Positions 1 through 12,779 are shown, counted from the stretch's first letter. The stretch: DNA of 64,000 nt from Vespula vulgaris (GCF_905475345.1 NC_066600.1:4200001-4264000), one strand, 5' to 3'. Translations and numbers: made by a program. Notes: generated by a model not told the origin, from the letters alone.

Positions 1-2088
1 TAATATACAAGGATATTTATATAATAAATAGTTTATATATAAAGTCATATCAGAATATATAAAAGAATATACGAGTAGAGAAAGATATGTTTCATATTTA
101 ATATAATTTTAATTAGAAAGTATAAACCTATGATTTGAACGTTGCCGACGAATATTTGAAATAGTTAGAAGGCTTTCAGACGGACATGAAAGCAGACAAG
201 CCCAATTGGGTATGATTTAACAGCTTGGACGTAAAAACAGACAGTTTGTACAAGTACCTCGTTGTCATCCTCGGCAGAAATGAGCGAGCAAGCAAGAGAG
301 AGGGAGAGAGAGAGAGAGTGAGAGAGAAAGAGAAAGAGAGATAGAAAGAGGAACATTCACACACATGGAATCCTTTTAAATCCGTCGAGATTCTCCTCTT
401 ACAAGTGGCCTCCTCGCTACGGTTTCTTGTTAACATTGCAAGAGATAAGCATCTCAGGACGTGTGGTAGCGTATTTAACCAGAAATGGATGTGCTGCGAG
501 AAGTCAACGTTAAAGTATACACACACATACACACATTCATCCACAGAGCAACGGACACAGAGAGGTATGAAGTGGCGTAATCTTTTGCATAATTACAAGT
601 ATCAATCAAGGAAACAAAAATGTAGATATAATATCAAATACATATACTTCTATTTTCTTTATTAATACATTAATTATGTACTTAAGTAAGTAAGTGGAAG
701 ACTATATACTTTCGAAAGATTCCCTTTTCGAAATGATATTTAATTTAATCTTAATTATATCGCCGTACACTTTTTTCTCTCTCTCTCTCTCTCTCTCCTT
801 CCGAGCGAGATAGAAATGATTAATGTAGGTAGTGCCATTCAATGAATAATCGGGCGAGAAGTGTTCAAGAGGGGCGTGGGATAGGAGAGGGTGGAGAAGA
901 AGGGGAGGGGAGGGATTGGAAGGGATAGAACTTGGAATAAATGGAATAGATTGAAACAGACTTCGTGTCGTTGTATTACCGTGCTGAGGAACGAAGCAAT
1001 GAAATGTGAAATACGCGACAAAAGATTCCCTTCTCTTTCTCTCTTTCTCTTTCTCTTTCTCTCTCTATCTCCCTCTTACTCGATTCGAAAGCCTTTGTCT
1101 CGTATACCGTGACATATGCTTCGAAACCCTTCGGTTTCCCCTTTCACAATCGCGTCTTCTCTCTTGAGTTTATTTTAAGAAAAGGGCCTAAGGTCTCAAA
1201 TCCGTGCTCAAGAACATTCGAACGTGTCCGCGTACACATGTCGAACGCGTTCATGCATTCGTATGTCCGTCTTTTTTCTTTCCTCCTTTCTTTATTTTTT
1301 CTTCTTTGTTATGTTCTTTTCCCACCCTGAATCGTTAGCTGCTCTTCGTTTGTTCAAGCTACGGCACATTTCTGGATCAATGAATAATAATAATAACAAT
1401 AATAATAATAATAATAATAATGATAATATAAATTTGTGTGTATATATATGAAAGATATGTAATATTATGATTATAATAATAACAATGATATCAATAATTA
1501 TCGAAACGAATAAATTTAATTATGTAAACGAATTTCTAATAAGTTTCTAAAACAATATAAATATTCTAAAATAATATATCCGATTCAAATATATTTCAAT
1601 TAATTTGATTAAAGTAAGAATGACAGCAATCGTATGCATTGTCATCTTTATTTTTATTATTATTATTACTTGTCGTCTTTGTCGTCGTTGGAATTCAAGA
1701 TTTGACCACGTTATTTCTAGATTTTATGATGATGTAAAGGAAGCCATGTCGATACGTCGACACGCAAACGAGCACGTTTTCTCGACTGGCGATAGTGCGT
1801 GTTGTTCGCAGAGTGAAGAGGAGTCATGGAGTCGAGTTGAATAAATTAAAACCGTCTGCGTATATATAAAGAAAGAATAAGAAGACAGAGAGAAAGAGAG
1901 AAGAGAGAAGAGAGAGGCTTCTTAACGCGTCGATGACGGTGAATCGGTCGGCTGCCATAAGTCTTCCCAGCAGCTTTGGCGTTTGTCTTTACTCGAGAGA
2001 TAACATACTACAAATCGGTTCCCGACCTCGTCAATGGCTTCCAAAAATATCATGGCGGCGTCACCCTTCGCTATAAGAAAATAGTAAA
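1..2088. other. Non-coding AT-rich flank or intron, no gene seen
   Basis: No open frame here looks like protein. The longer ones are translations of repeats or of pyrimidine-rich DNA. It contains an interrupted GA tract at 287-351, a CT tract at 775-797, CT-rich DNA at 1033-1075, and an AAT trinucleotide run at 1382-1428 that reads as poly-Asn in one frame. The stretch 1920-2075 is more balanced in composition and could be regulatory, but nothing specific was recognised. Confidence 0.7.
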
Positions 2089-2160
2089 AGAAGAAGAAAA
2101 AGAATAAGAAGAAGAAGAAGAAGGAGGAGGAGGAGGAGGAGGAGGAGGAGGAGGAGGAAA
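2089..2160. repeat. (GAA)n to (GGA)n compound trinucleotide tract
   Basis: A homopurine tract in which AAG/GAA units give way to about eleven GGA units. Only a T at about 2105 interrupts the purine strand. Confidence 0.9.
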
Positions 2161-3901
2161 GATACGTCGGGTGGCGTTAACGTCTTTACCCATAAATACG
2201 TCGACAAGATATTGTACTAGAAGGAGAGAAGTCGAAGAAGCAGAAGAAGTAAAGACTCACCGTTCCCTTGTGCTTTGCGAGAAATAAAGCTTTTAGAAAG
2301 GAGTGAGGACAAGACGAAAAAAAATTTTTCTTCTTCCTCTTTCACGTTTCCTTATCTTCGAATTATAAGCATCGAAATAAAGAGTGAAAGAGAAAGAGAG
2401 AGAGAGAGAGAGGGAGAGAGAGAGAGGCGTCGAACGATAAAAATCCTTTTCTTCGCGTTCACGCGCCCTCGGGACGAATCGATATCCGTTTTCTCAGCTA
2501 ACGTAATTGCTAAGTCAGTCAACGACTTCCAACGGGCACTGTAAATTCTTTAAACTGCGAAGGAGACCGATGGGAAGAGAACGAGGAGAAGAGCCGAGAA
2601 GAAACTCCATTTAGTTCGGATTACCGACACTCGTTCTGCAATATGCATGAAAGGAAGGAGCATACGCTTCGCTTGCATTAAAAAACTCGATTCGAATGGA
2701 TGGTCGTTCCCCGAACAAAAGGGGATATTCATTAATTATATCCATCCGTGGAAGAAAGCTTCTTCAAAGCAAGCGTAGGGGCGAGCCAAGGTTCTTCTAT
2801 TTTATCGACTATATTTCACTTTAGATTCCTTGATCGATCTTTGATCTTTTTCAAAGCTTTTCAAGAATCTATGCCGTGATCGTTGAATGAAAGATTTTAT
2901 TTTTATATTTCATTCTATTCCCCTTAATATTGATAATTATTTTGTCGATATAATACGTCATTAAAAGTCATTATTAAGATTTTGTGTAATTTTCTCTATG
3001 AGAGAAACAAAATTACTGAAAATTCTCGCATTTTATAGTCAACGAAACCGTGATCGTTAAAGAGAGTATAATAATCGAAAATCGTTCTTGTTATTTATCT
3101 ATTTACATATATTAGGAGTAACGATGAATTAATTATTAATTATTTCATTGTTACTCGTCCAATTGATTGATACGATCGTTTCTCAGTTATAAATATTTCA
3201 TACATTTTTAAGAATAATCGTTAAATAATCGTTTTTAAAAATCGCTTTTCTCCAACGTTGGTTCCCTTCTGAAGGATCATTTAAAGAGACCAATGACATA
3301 TAGAGGTACCACTGCCTACTACTCCATTACATTATGAATTACTCGATTACAACTCTAGACCGGACATCGTATAATCTCGTATAAAACGACATAGCCCCGT
3401 GATACGAATAATTTGCTACGATGCGTCGCGATGCGAGTCCTCCATTTCCTTCTCCTCCTCTTCTTCTTCGTTTTCCACCACCATCATCAACACTACTACT
3501 ATCTCTTCGTGACGTAACCAAATAAAAATGTCGGAATCGGTCGTAGTGTCGCGACCACGCCTCTGCATTACGTCCTTAACGATCTACGCACGTCGCTCTT
3601 CTGAAAAATACGTGTGCCTTGAGTCTCGACGATTATCACCGGCAGCGGCCTGACCATTATGCTCACTAGCTCGCTACTAGAGAGAATAAGTTAAGGGTCG
3701 AGAAAGCAGCACACGACGAGCTCCTATATAGTCCCTCTTTAGCATACTTAAAGTAACCTAACCAAGTAAAAAATTTACTTTTGGTATACGAGTGCATCAA
3801 AGAAGAGAATAAATGTAAAATAAAATGTTAAAAGGGAGAAAAAGAAAAGAACGTTTTTTTTATTTTTTTTTAAATATATTATATGTTACTTTATTTTTGT
3901 A

Positions 3902-3908
<7 letters not shown>
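2161..3908. other. Non-coding, no gene seen
   Basis: Contains a GA tract at about 2388-2430 and AT-rich sequence from 2820 to 3240. A more CpG-rich block at 3420-3720 includes a CRE-like TGACGTAA at about 3509. No domain or splice-bounded open frame was recognised. Confidence 0.6.
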
Positions 3909-3943
<35 letters not shown>

Positions 3944-3990
3944 AATAAAATAACAATGTAGTATAAATTTTATGGTTTTATATTCCCCTA

Positions 3991-4045
<55 letters not shown>
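3909..4045. repeat. (TA)n and (CA)n dinucleotide pair
   Basis: An alternating TA run at about 3909-3940 is followed, after about 50 bp of unique sequence, by a long CA run at about 3994-4045. Both are prone to length change. Confidence 0.9.
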
Positions 4046-4048
<3 letters not shown>

Positions 4049-5469
4049 TTACACATACACATACATATATGATAGGAGAATATCTCTGTTACTTTTGATG
4101 ATAGAAATATTTTTATGAAAGAGTATGTTTGATTCAAAAGAACTGATACGGTAAGAGAGAGAGGAGAGAGAGAGAGAGAGAAAGAGAGAACTTTTATCTG
4201 AAGATCATATTTTCCATATTTATGAAGGTCACCGACATTTCTTTAAATGGAATTTGATATTTTTTCCTATACAAAAATTCTAAAGCGGATCAAGTATTCG
4301 AAATATCCCAAATTTATGTTATGATCACCGTGAACAAAAATATCCAAAGTTTATTGATACTATAGATCTACGAAAGATTGTATGATTCTAGATATGATAT
4401 CGTAGTAGGATCCTTTATTTATCCTATATTCGTATATAAAATTCCAATTAAATGTTTTTATTTATTTATACATTCATATTCGTGTATACACACACATACG
4501 AAAGAAAGAGTTTATTAAAAAATATATGATAATTACACAAGTACGTAGAGAAAAGAGGACCGAGTCAATATAGTGTGAACAAAAGAAGCTTAGAAAAGAA
4601 GACTGCTTTTAAAACGTCAGTAGCTTCCACATCTTAAAGCGTACTAACTGCACAATAAGAGAAAAAATAAAAACAAAAAAGAGAGAGAGAGAGAGAGAGA
4701 GAAAAGAACAAAAAAGAAATAAAAAAGACTGTTGCCTCGAGCGAAAGCTGCGTCCAGTTTCACTTCCTTGACCCGGAGAGTTGTTTCGCCGTCGTCTTTT
4801 TTGTCCATAAAATTTTCCTTCGAATAAAAGTCGTCGTTGCCTCCGACAAGATCGAATGAACGGTGAAGAAAGAATGGTGGATCGAGCCGAGTAAAAGCGG
4901 AAGTCGAGAAACTATTGCTCAAGGCAATAACGGAGCCCAATTAACTCGGATTCGAACTATTATGCTTCTATAAGCGTTATAACCTTCGCTACGATCGGAA
5001 GTGCAAACAACGAGCTTATTGAGTTACGTTCGCAAGCAGGACTCGTTAACTTCTCGCCTACGTTTTTCGTTTTGATTTCGACGTCTCGAAAGGAGACGCG
5101 TTTTTGTTCTTGCGATGGTCGAAGAAGAGAATTTACTGAGAATTGAAAGAAAAAAAAATTCTCTCTCTTTCTTTCTTTCTTTCTCTCTTTCTCTCTTTCT
5201 TTCTTTCTCTTTTTCTCTTTCTCTCGGATATGCAAGGTCGAGTAATCAAGCACTAATTGCATCGCGCGTTTCGTATCGGCCTAGAACGCCTGTTACGGAG
5301 CAACCGAACAAGTACGGTAATTAACATCTCGGTCTTCTTCTACTTCATCACAACCTCCAGCAACGTGGAGCTTTTACTACGGTGGCTGCGAGACGAAATC
5401 GATTTGCACTAATAACGAGATGAGACGTCGGGTAAGAAGGTGAGAAAATACTCCATCGATATTTCCCCC
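4046..5469. other. Non-coding with short GA and CTTT tracts, no gene seen
   Basis: GA tracts lie at about 4155-4190 and 4680-4702, and a CTTT/CTCT pyrimidine tract at 5160-5225. The open frames at 4644-4940 and 4960-5262 run partly through these repeats and resemble no family I know. Confidence 0.6.
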
Positions 5470-5472
5470 CTT

Positions 5473-5539
<67 letters not shown>

Positions 5540-5644
5540 GCTCTCGTTGCTCTCTCGCTCATTCTCTTCTTCGCTTCGCTGCTGGAAGATTAGGCTAGTG
5601 TAACATAAAACAGTATTCTCTTGGGAAAAGCGAGCGAGCGAGCG

Positions 5645-5717
<73 letters not shown>
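5470..5717. repeat. Facing (CT)n and (GCGA/GA)n arms
   Basis: A CT run at about 5470-5537 is followed by unique DNA, then a GCGA run at 5629-5648 that merges into a GA run ending at 5717. The two tracts are reverse complements about 100 bp apart, so DNA or transcript could fold into a long hairpin. Confidence 0.9.
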
Positions 5718-5720
<3 letters not shown>

Positions 5721-8384
5721 TGGAGAAACCGAGAGAAGCACGTTCGAAACTTCGATCCCTCCTTAACGAGACTTTCCTACCAGATACCTACGGATGTTCT
5801 AACTAATTACTCTTTCATACTACTACTTCCTTCGACGTTGCCTCGGAATTGGCTGTCCGCCTCGTTCTCTACCCTTTCAACGATGTACCTTCTAATATGG
5901 TTTAACTTACTGTTGGTCCGAACTCTATGAATTACACGTATATCCCATTTCTTTTTCTTAAGAATTCAACATTGAAAAGAAGAGTATATATATACACATA
6001 CATACACACGCGTATATATGAAAGAGGAAGAAGATAAGGGATGAACCAAATTTCTTGATATCCGTGAATATAATAGAGCGAGAAAGCATCGTCAAGGAAA
6101 TGGCTTCAGGAGAAAAAAAATCTGCAGCACTTAACGGCATGACGGTGACGTATTACTCAAGCAAGAAGATCGAAGCAATTCACCCCAACCTCTCCCATTC
6201 CCCCTCTCTCTTTTACAAAGGCAACCGTGTCAATGTCGTTATACTTTTTTCTTCTCCGTTGCCTCGCTGGATTATTAATTATTCCTTTGGATCTTTATTA
6301 CTCTGCTAACGTGACTTGGTGCGAGTCATATTTGGCAGAAGAAAGGAGAGAGGGGTGGTAGGGTGGACATTAGTGGTATATACGATATATACGGTACATA
6401 AGTAGTACGTGAGTTGAGAAATGTGAATTAGCTTTGGTTACTAGAATGAGCGAAAGAGACAGAGATAGAGGTAGACGTGAGAAAGAGTGTGTGTGTGAGA
6501 GAGAGAGAGATGAGAGAAGATAGAACTCGTTTCCATCTCGTGTACGATCTCACCTATCTCTCGAACGATCGTGGCTTGTACTCGGTGTTTGCGCACACAC
6601 AAAGGTGAGGAAGCGAGCTTATAGGCAACCTACACGTTGGCAATCAAACGGGCAACGTTCTCTCCTATGCTTAGCTGCTCGCTTTTGGTGTTCACAATGG
6701 TTGCTGTTGTACCTTTATGATAGATAGGATATCACTGGACATCGATAGCCGTTGTCGTCGTTGTTATATTTGACGTTTATCGTTGTAGTTTTCTTCAATC
6801 AAAGATAATCGTATCGAATCGAGGGAGAACTCTCTGTGTGTCTCTCTGTATGTCTGCTATGGGTGTATGCGTGTTTGTTATTATATTCTTCTTTCTTTTT
6901 TCTCTTTCTATTCTTACTCTTAGTTATGGTCCATCCATCTCACAAACTCGCTTTTCTCGTATATTGTCATAAGAAAATCTATGAATCTGGGTCAGGGACG
7001 CCCTAAGGATTTCGTCGCTTTTTCCAAGCGGATTTCCAAGCTCTGAGACTCGTACTTTGTTCGAGGGAAACCCAAAGTAAGTGGATTTTCGCGTTACACT
7101 GGGAAGTATTTTCGGTGAACTTTTTGAATTCTTTTGTAAAAAAAAAAAGAGGAAAAAGGAAAAAGACAAACCCGACGAGATTCTCCTCGTCGACTACCTT
7201 AGAACAAAAGTCATGTATACAATAAGTCTATAAGTTTTTATCTCTCTTTCTTTCTATATCTTTCTATCTCTATTTCCTTCCCTCTCACTTTGTTTCTATC
7301 TCTATCTCTATCTCTATTTCTCCCTTTCTGTTTCTTTTAATAGCTTTTTATTCGTCTACGATCTTTCTCAGAACAATTTATCTTCGGTCAATTTGTTTCC
7401 CCGGTCGAAGTAATTACGGCGATTTCGCCGTTCGTATACGTGCTCGATAATAAACTTTATCCCGTTTCGAAAATCGAGAAGCTCGCAGAATCGCCGTACG
7501 CGAGAGGATTACGATGTGTTATGAAAGTTTATATCTCGCTCGCTTCGAGAGAGGTTGGAAAGGAATCGACCATAAAATTCGATGCATTTAATAACGTCGT
7601 GTAATGTCCATAATGTCGGTGATACTAAACTTCTACGTTAGGCACTCCGTCTCCATTCTACTCTCCACTGCTTTTTTATTACTCTTCCGGTCTAACTCAC
7701 CCTACGGATTTTGTCGTTCGATATTTTATTATCTCCTATGAGAAGACGTAGCTAAGAAAATGGAGGAGGAGGTCAACCGATTGAGATGTACTTCTTCCCT
7801 CCTCGTACCACCCCTTCTCAATCTCTTAACATGAAACTATTGATCTTCGATTTTAATGCAACCTGGACATATTGTCAACGTTTACCTTCAGATTGAGTTT
7901 CTTTAATGCTTTCAAACGGTTTCTTCAAACCCTATTTTTGTTTTCTCTTTTTCTTTTGTCCTTTTTTTGTCATAGTTAATTTGAAGGGTTAGAAAATGTT
8001 ATGTTAAAAATAAAAGAGAAGAATTGAGAGAATAAAAATAAATCGGTGCTATCTTGATATTGTAAAACCGAACGATTTATTTTTCTTTCTTTTTTTATTT
8101 TTTTTTATATATATTTTTTTATTTTTTTTTTGGAGTTGCGGTTAACCGAATAGAATCGTGAGGATCGTATGTCGACTACCGAATTGAAATTACGCGGACG
8201 AATAATGTCCGGTTAAAGGAGGGATATTTATGTACCTATAACCTCTGACCGAAAGAACTGTCACATGGGGGTCGGTGGTGCGATCAATGAGAAGCGAGAG
8301 CTCGCGAAACAGTAACAATGGTCTTCCGTATAAAAAGAGGAAACGTTTCTTTCTCTCGTGACCCCTATTTCGATTTTCATTTCT
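5718..8384. other. Non-coding, mostly unique sequence
   Basis: No recognisable protein. Includes a short GT/GA run at about 6489-6512, pyrimidine-rich DNA at 7238-7340, and A- or T-rich stretches at 7139-7148 and 8080-8130. The block at 7385-7620 is listed separately. Confidence 0.6.
7385..7620. promoter_or_regulatory. Candidate cis-regulatory block
   Basis: A repeat-free stretch with balanced composition, unlike its AT-rich surroundings. It has a homeodomain-type TAATTA at 7411-7416 abutting a perfect 6-bp-stem inverted repeat with a 2-nt loop (CGGCGA/TCGCCG, 7417-7430), plus ATAAA-type sites near 7450 and 7573. Function is inferred from composition and motifs only. Confidence 0.2.
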
Positions 8385-8704
8385 TCTTCTTCTTCTTCTT
8401 TTTCTTTTTCTTATTATTATTATTATTTTTTTTCTCCTTTTCACTTTTTTTTTTCTTTACCAATCTAGCACTCCGTTCTTTCTCCGTGAGAGAAAGAAGG
8501 AAAGAGAGGAGGATATATACGAGAGAACGGACGAACTTGTGAAGCTGGTAACGATTACACCGGCAAAAAAGATGGCAGAGAACGATTCGAAACGAACGAG
8601 AGTGAGTGAGTGAGTGAATGAGTGAGTGAGTGAACGGACTACCGTGTGAGCGAGTAAGCGAGTGAATGAGTGAAGAAGAGAGTGAGTGAGAGAGAGAGGG
8701 AAAG

Positions 8705-8766
<62 letters not shown>

Positions 8767-8782
8767 TAGATAGATAGATAGA
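8385..8782. repeat. Compound repeat: TTC/ATT, GAGT, GA and GATA tracts
   Basis: A pyrimidine-rich run (8385-8460) is followed by unique DNA. A degenerate tetranucleotide GAGT array (8598-8690) then passes directly into (GA)n (about 8690-8758) and ends in GACA and GATA units (8758-8782). The long minus-strand open frame across it is repeat translation. Confidence 0.9.
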
Positions 8783-8784
8783 AA

Positions 8785-8965
8785 AGGGAACGGGAATCCC
8801 TCCGCTTGATTAATTAAAACCAGACGGCGTATTCCCGGGGAATCGAATGTTGGCACACGTGGCGGGATCAATGGGCCAAAGCCCGTGTCTGGTTTTCCGG
8901 TGCGGCGCAATTTGTCGAGCGAGAAAAGGTTTTCCCGAAGTTCCTCGGGCGATTTTCACGAGGCG
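8785..8965. promoter_or_regulatory. Candidate cis-regulatory block, GC-rich
   Basis: Immediately after the compound repeat, GC content rises sharply. The block has a Rel/NF-kB-like GGGAATCCC at 8792-8800, a palindromic TTAATTAA at 8810-8817, a near-palindrome around CCCGGGG at 8834-8840, and a core free of repeats. It resembles insect conserved non-coding elements, but no conservation data were available. Confidence 0.25.
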
Positions 8966-9089
8966 AGAAAAATCCACCGTTGAGCTATCTGTCCGATCGA
9001 GGAATCTCAGCTCGATGGGACAATACTTTTATATAACCCTCTATCTTCTTCTCATCGTTTGCTTGCGAAACTATCTCGACGAGATCTAA

Positions 9090-10240
9090 CCCTCGAAGGG
9101 ATCGAATTTTGTTTAAGCTTGATTCTTCAGCGAAAGGAAAGATCGAAAGAAAGAATTCTAATCGCGAATTCTAATCGAGGGACGACGATCGTTTTTATTG
9201 CAATAAGAAGTTTCTGGGAATAAAGTTTGAAGATATCTTTTAGAAGATTTAGAAGCATATCGAGTTTTGTCTAAACGTGTTTATATCTTGACGTATTTCC
9301 AATTTTTTTTTGTAGTATTAAAAAGAAGAAAAGAAAATAATCTATATAATATGGGAGTTATGGTAGAATATTATATACTAATATAGTGCGTACTAACGAT
9401 AAGTATGTGATTTATATTTAGCTAAGAAGTAAGCTTTCGATATAAATTGACAATTAATTTTCTCAGAAATAAATGCAATGAAACGTAAAAAAATGCATTG
9501 AATCCTAAAAAATGCAGATATCTCTAGGTATACGAATGTGTATTTCTTCGAAGCTATAGTGCATAAAAATAAAATCAAGGGTCGAAAGGAAAATATATTA
9601 CTTGCAATCGTGGGACGAACGTTTTTATTGCAGTACGAAGTTTCTATGAATAAAGTAGTGATCTATATTTTTTTAAAATATCGTTTAGAAAGATATCGAG
9701 TTTTGCCTAAGCATGTTTATATCTTGACGTAACCCAAATTTTTTTGTAGTATCACAAAAAAGAAAATAAAAGAATCTATATAATGTGAAACTTATGGGTA
9801 TACTATATACTAACGTGCATGCTAACGATAAATATGATTTATATTTAGCCAAGTATTAAGCTTTGGATATAAACTGACAATTAATTTTCCCAGGAATAAA
9901 TGCAATAAAATGTAAAAACATACAAATATCTATAGGTATATAAATATCAAAGTTATAATGCATAAAAACGGAATTAAGGATTGAAATGAAAAAATTCTAT
10001 TTGCAGTCGAGGAACGATGATTTACATGTTATAAAAACTTTTTTCGCGAATAAGAGTAATATTCTTTCAAAATATTCTTTTTAAAATTTGAAAAGGGATC
10101 GAATTTTCTCTTGGCATTCTGCTTAGTCAAAATCAAAGAAGAAAACGGAAAAACTTGTCTACTTTATTTGCTATCAAAGAATAGTGATTTATAATAAAAT
10201 TTTTTATGAATAAAGAAAACTTATATTCTTTAAAAACATC
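9090..10240. repeat. Decayed tandem array of about 400-430 bp units
   Basis: Two near full-length units (about 9139-9577 and 9578-9974) share, in order, a G-A-C-G-A/T-rich head, a TTTTTATTGCA(A/G)TA block, a TATCGAGTTTTG block, a TATATCTTGACGTA block, a CTAACGATAA block and a TGACAATTAATTTT block. A truncated third copy runs 9975 to about 10130 and a weaker fourth 10131-10240. The tail motif GGGATCGAATTTT near 9099 suggests a partial copy before the first unit. No open frame spans the array and the unit was not matched to a known transposon. Confidence 0.75.
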
Positions 10241-10658
10241 TAGTGAAAGAAAAGCGAGCAATCACTTTGAAAAATATAACGGACAAAACTTCGTTCGCTT
10301 TTAGAGTTAAAATTCACCTGCTATTCTTACCTTTTTCATTCCTGTAACGGATTATTTCTTATATCGGGTCTGGTCGAAAACTAGAAATAGAAAAAGAGAG
10401 AGAGATAGAGAGCCGCGTAACAATTTGCAAAGTATTCCAAAGTATTTTTCTCGAAGAAGAAAAGGAAGGAACAACGTTTCTCAGTGTTTCGAAAGTTTCG
10501 ATGTACCAGTTTCCGTTCTTTTATCGGGTTAGCTTTAGAAGGTATATACTTTGAGATAGAAGTAATAAATAGCTATATATATATATATGTACATGTAGTT
10601 TTTATATATATGTGTGTGTGTGTGTGCGCGCGCAATATATAGAGATATGTAAAGGACC

Positions 10659-10660
<2 letters not shown>
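10241..10660. other. Non-coding, no gene seen
   Basis: Unique AT-rich sequence with a short GA run near 10395-10410 and alternating TA/TG at 10573-10632. Confidence 0.6.

Positions 10661-10717
<57 letters not shown>
10661..10717. repeat. (TA)n dinucleotide tract
   Basis: About 28 uninterrupted TA units. Frames through it read as poly Tyr-Ile on both strands and are not genes. Confidence 0.95.
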
Positions 10718-10722
<5 letters not shown>

Positions 10723-10974
10723 AACTTAAACAATTCTCGCGTAGAATATTTTGTTCGAAAACGATCGTTCTTTTCTCCACATGTACCAAGTGTTTCACAT
10801 AGTTTTCTTTTTGATCCCATCTCTAGGCGTTTATGTAACGTGTCTTGTACATTTTCCGTCTTCATTTGATATTCCCGGAAGGCGATTCCTGAACGTTGTG
10901 TGTTTCAGTCGCAAAAGTATATCAGATTTTCAGTTAGCTTTCTTCCCTTAGGGATGTAGTTTTCGTTAAACAGA

Positions 10975-10981
10975 AAAGAGA

Positions 10982-11061
<80 letters not shown>

Positions 11062-11194
11062 TCGAAAAAATGGAAGAAAGGTGGCAAAGAGTGAAACAGT
11101 GAAAGAAAGAAAGAGAGAAAGAGATCGAAAAAGTGGAAGAGAGATGGCAAAGAATGAAACAGTGAGTTAGAAACACAGAAACAGAGAGAAAGAC

Positions 11195-11288
<94 letters not shown>

Positions 11289-11316
11289 AGAGTAGAAAGG
11301 AAGGAAAGTGAGCAAA
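10975..11316. repeat. 340-bp purine-rich GA satellite with a duplicated island
   Basis: GA runs at about 10975-11060 and 11196-11286 flank two 43-bp islands (11060-11102 and 11123-11165). The islands differ at only a few positions and lie 63 bp apart. The minus-strand Ser-Leu frames across the tract are repeat translation. Confidence 0.9.
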
Positions 11317-11843
11317 AAGAGCGCACGTTCGAAAGAAGAGCAAAGTATTTTACGTTGGGATGCCCTGAGGTGTATCTCGGGGAAGTAAGTGTTGGTGATG
11401 AGATTAAGGGTGCTTTTCCAGTAGGGAACGCCGAGTCATACATATTCGATACCATTTGAGACGGCGTAAAGAGCAACTGGGAATATGTGGTATCCCGACG
11501 GTGCCTGTAGGCAATTTCGATGTCGATTTCCAGTCTACGTTTATTTCCTCCGTGAGTAAAACTAATTATCAGGCCTTTCTTCCTCTCTAAGGTATTACAG
11601 AGAAGTACTACAAATTTTTGAATATCCTTCCGTTTTTCTCTTACATTTGTAAACGAACCGTTTCTTTTGAATGTTATCGTCATTTTTTTTTTTTTTTTTC
11701 TTTTTTCTTTTTTTTTTTTTTTCTATAATTTCTATTCGATCAAAAATTTTTCGTAATATGTGTTTAATCGCGTTTGAAATATTTAACATAATGCTAATTA
11801 ATTTTTTATATATGTGTATTTAACATTAATGTGTATATACTAG

Positions 11844-11879
<36 letters not shown>

Positions 11880-12267
11880 AATACTATAATTATAGTATAT
11901 ATATAATATATATGTATATATATAATTACGTGCTGCTTTGTCCTTTATATTCTGTTGTTCTCTTCTCTCGTAATTACGTTTTCTCCCAAAAGAAAGAAGC
12001 AAGGACTAAAAGCAATCTATTTTAAATTAATTAATAGCATATCTTTTGACGTTGGATGGGTTTTAAATGAAAAGAAGCTGAGATCATTGAGCATAGAACA
12101 CAGTAATGACCAGGTAAGATTAAACGATGACAACATCATCGTATATCTTCAATTCCCTTTGAGATCCTTGACTACGTAAACTGCATAATATGCAACAAGC
12201 AACGCATCTCGTTGAATATTAACGTGGAAAACGTATTTTCACGTTGGCGACGCATGTACGTATGTAT
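11317..12267. other. Non-coding with poly-T and (TA)n
   Basis: A block of balanced composition at 11320-11560 gives way to a poly-T tract at 11683-11722, a TA run at about 11846-11877 and mixed AT-rich DNA. No gene seen. Confidence 0.6.
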
Positions 12268-12385
12268 ATATACATACATACATACATACATACATACATA
12301 CATACATACATACATACATACATACATACATACATACATACATACATACATACATACATACATACATACATACATACATACATAC
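12268..12385. repeat. (CATA)n tetranucleotide array
   Basis: About 29 almost perfect CATA units. It reads as His-Thr-Tyr-Ile on one strand and Met-Tyr-Val-Cys on the other, which produces several spurious open frames. Confidence 0.95.
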
Positions 12386-12715
12386 CTACGTGAGTTTGCA
12401 TACGAAGATGGAAATGACAGAAAATTCACAACGTTAACATTAACAATAATAGATATTTTCTCATTTCTGTTTTTTCTTTTTTTTCTAAATATTTATTTTC
12501 CTTTTTATGTTGTATACTTTACATTACAAATGTTATCGCAGTTTACGTTAGAAGATAAGATTTCTCACAATTGTTAAAAATTTTCTCTTAATTTTTCTTT
12601 TTTTTTTCCCCCCCATAAAATCGTCGATAAAACTGTTTAAATCGGTTAGAACGTCGAATCAAGATACGCATGTAACGATAACATTTCATCTTCTACATTC
12701 AATCGACGATATGTG

Positions 12716-12719
<4 letters not shown>

Positions 12720-12779
<60 letters not shown>
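12720..12779. repeat. (TA)n dinucleotide tract
   Basis: About 30 uninterrupted TA units between unique flanks. Confidence 0.95.

Noticed and set aside
8377..8910. 177-codon minus-strand open frame
   Set aside because: It consists of translated GAGT, GA and TTC repeats (Ser-Leu runs and a poly-Lys end), with no domain and no splice context.
10934..11683. 249-codon minus-strand open frame, the longest in the window
   Set aside because: More than half is poly Ser-Leu from the GA satellite; the rest shows no family signature.
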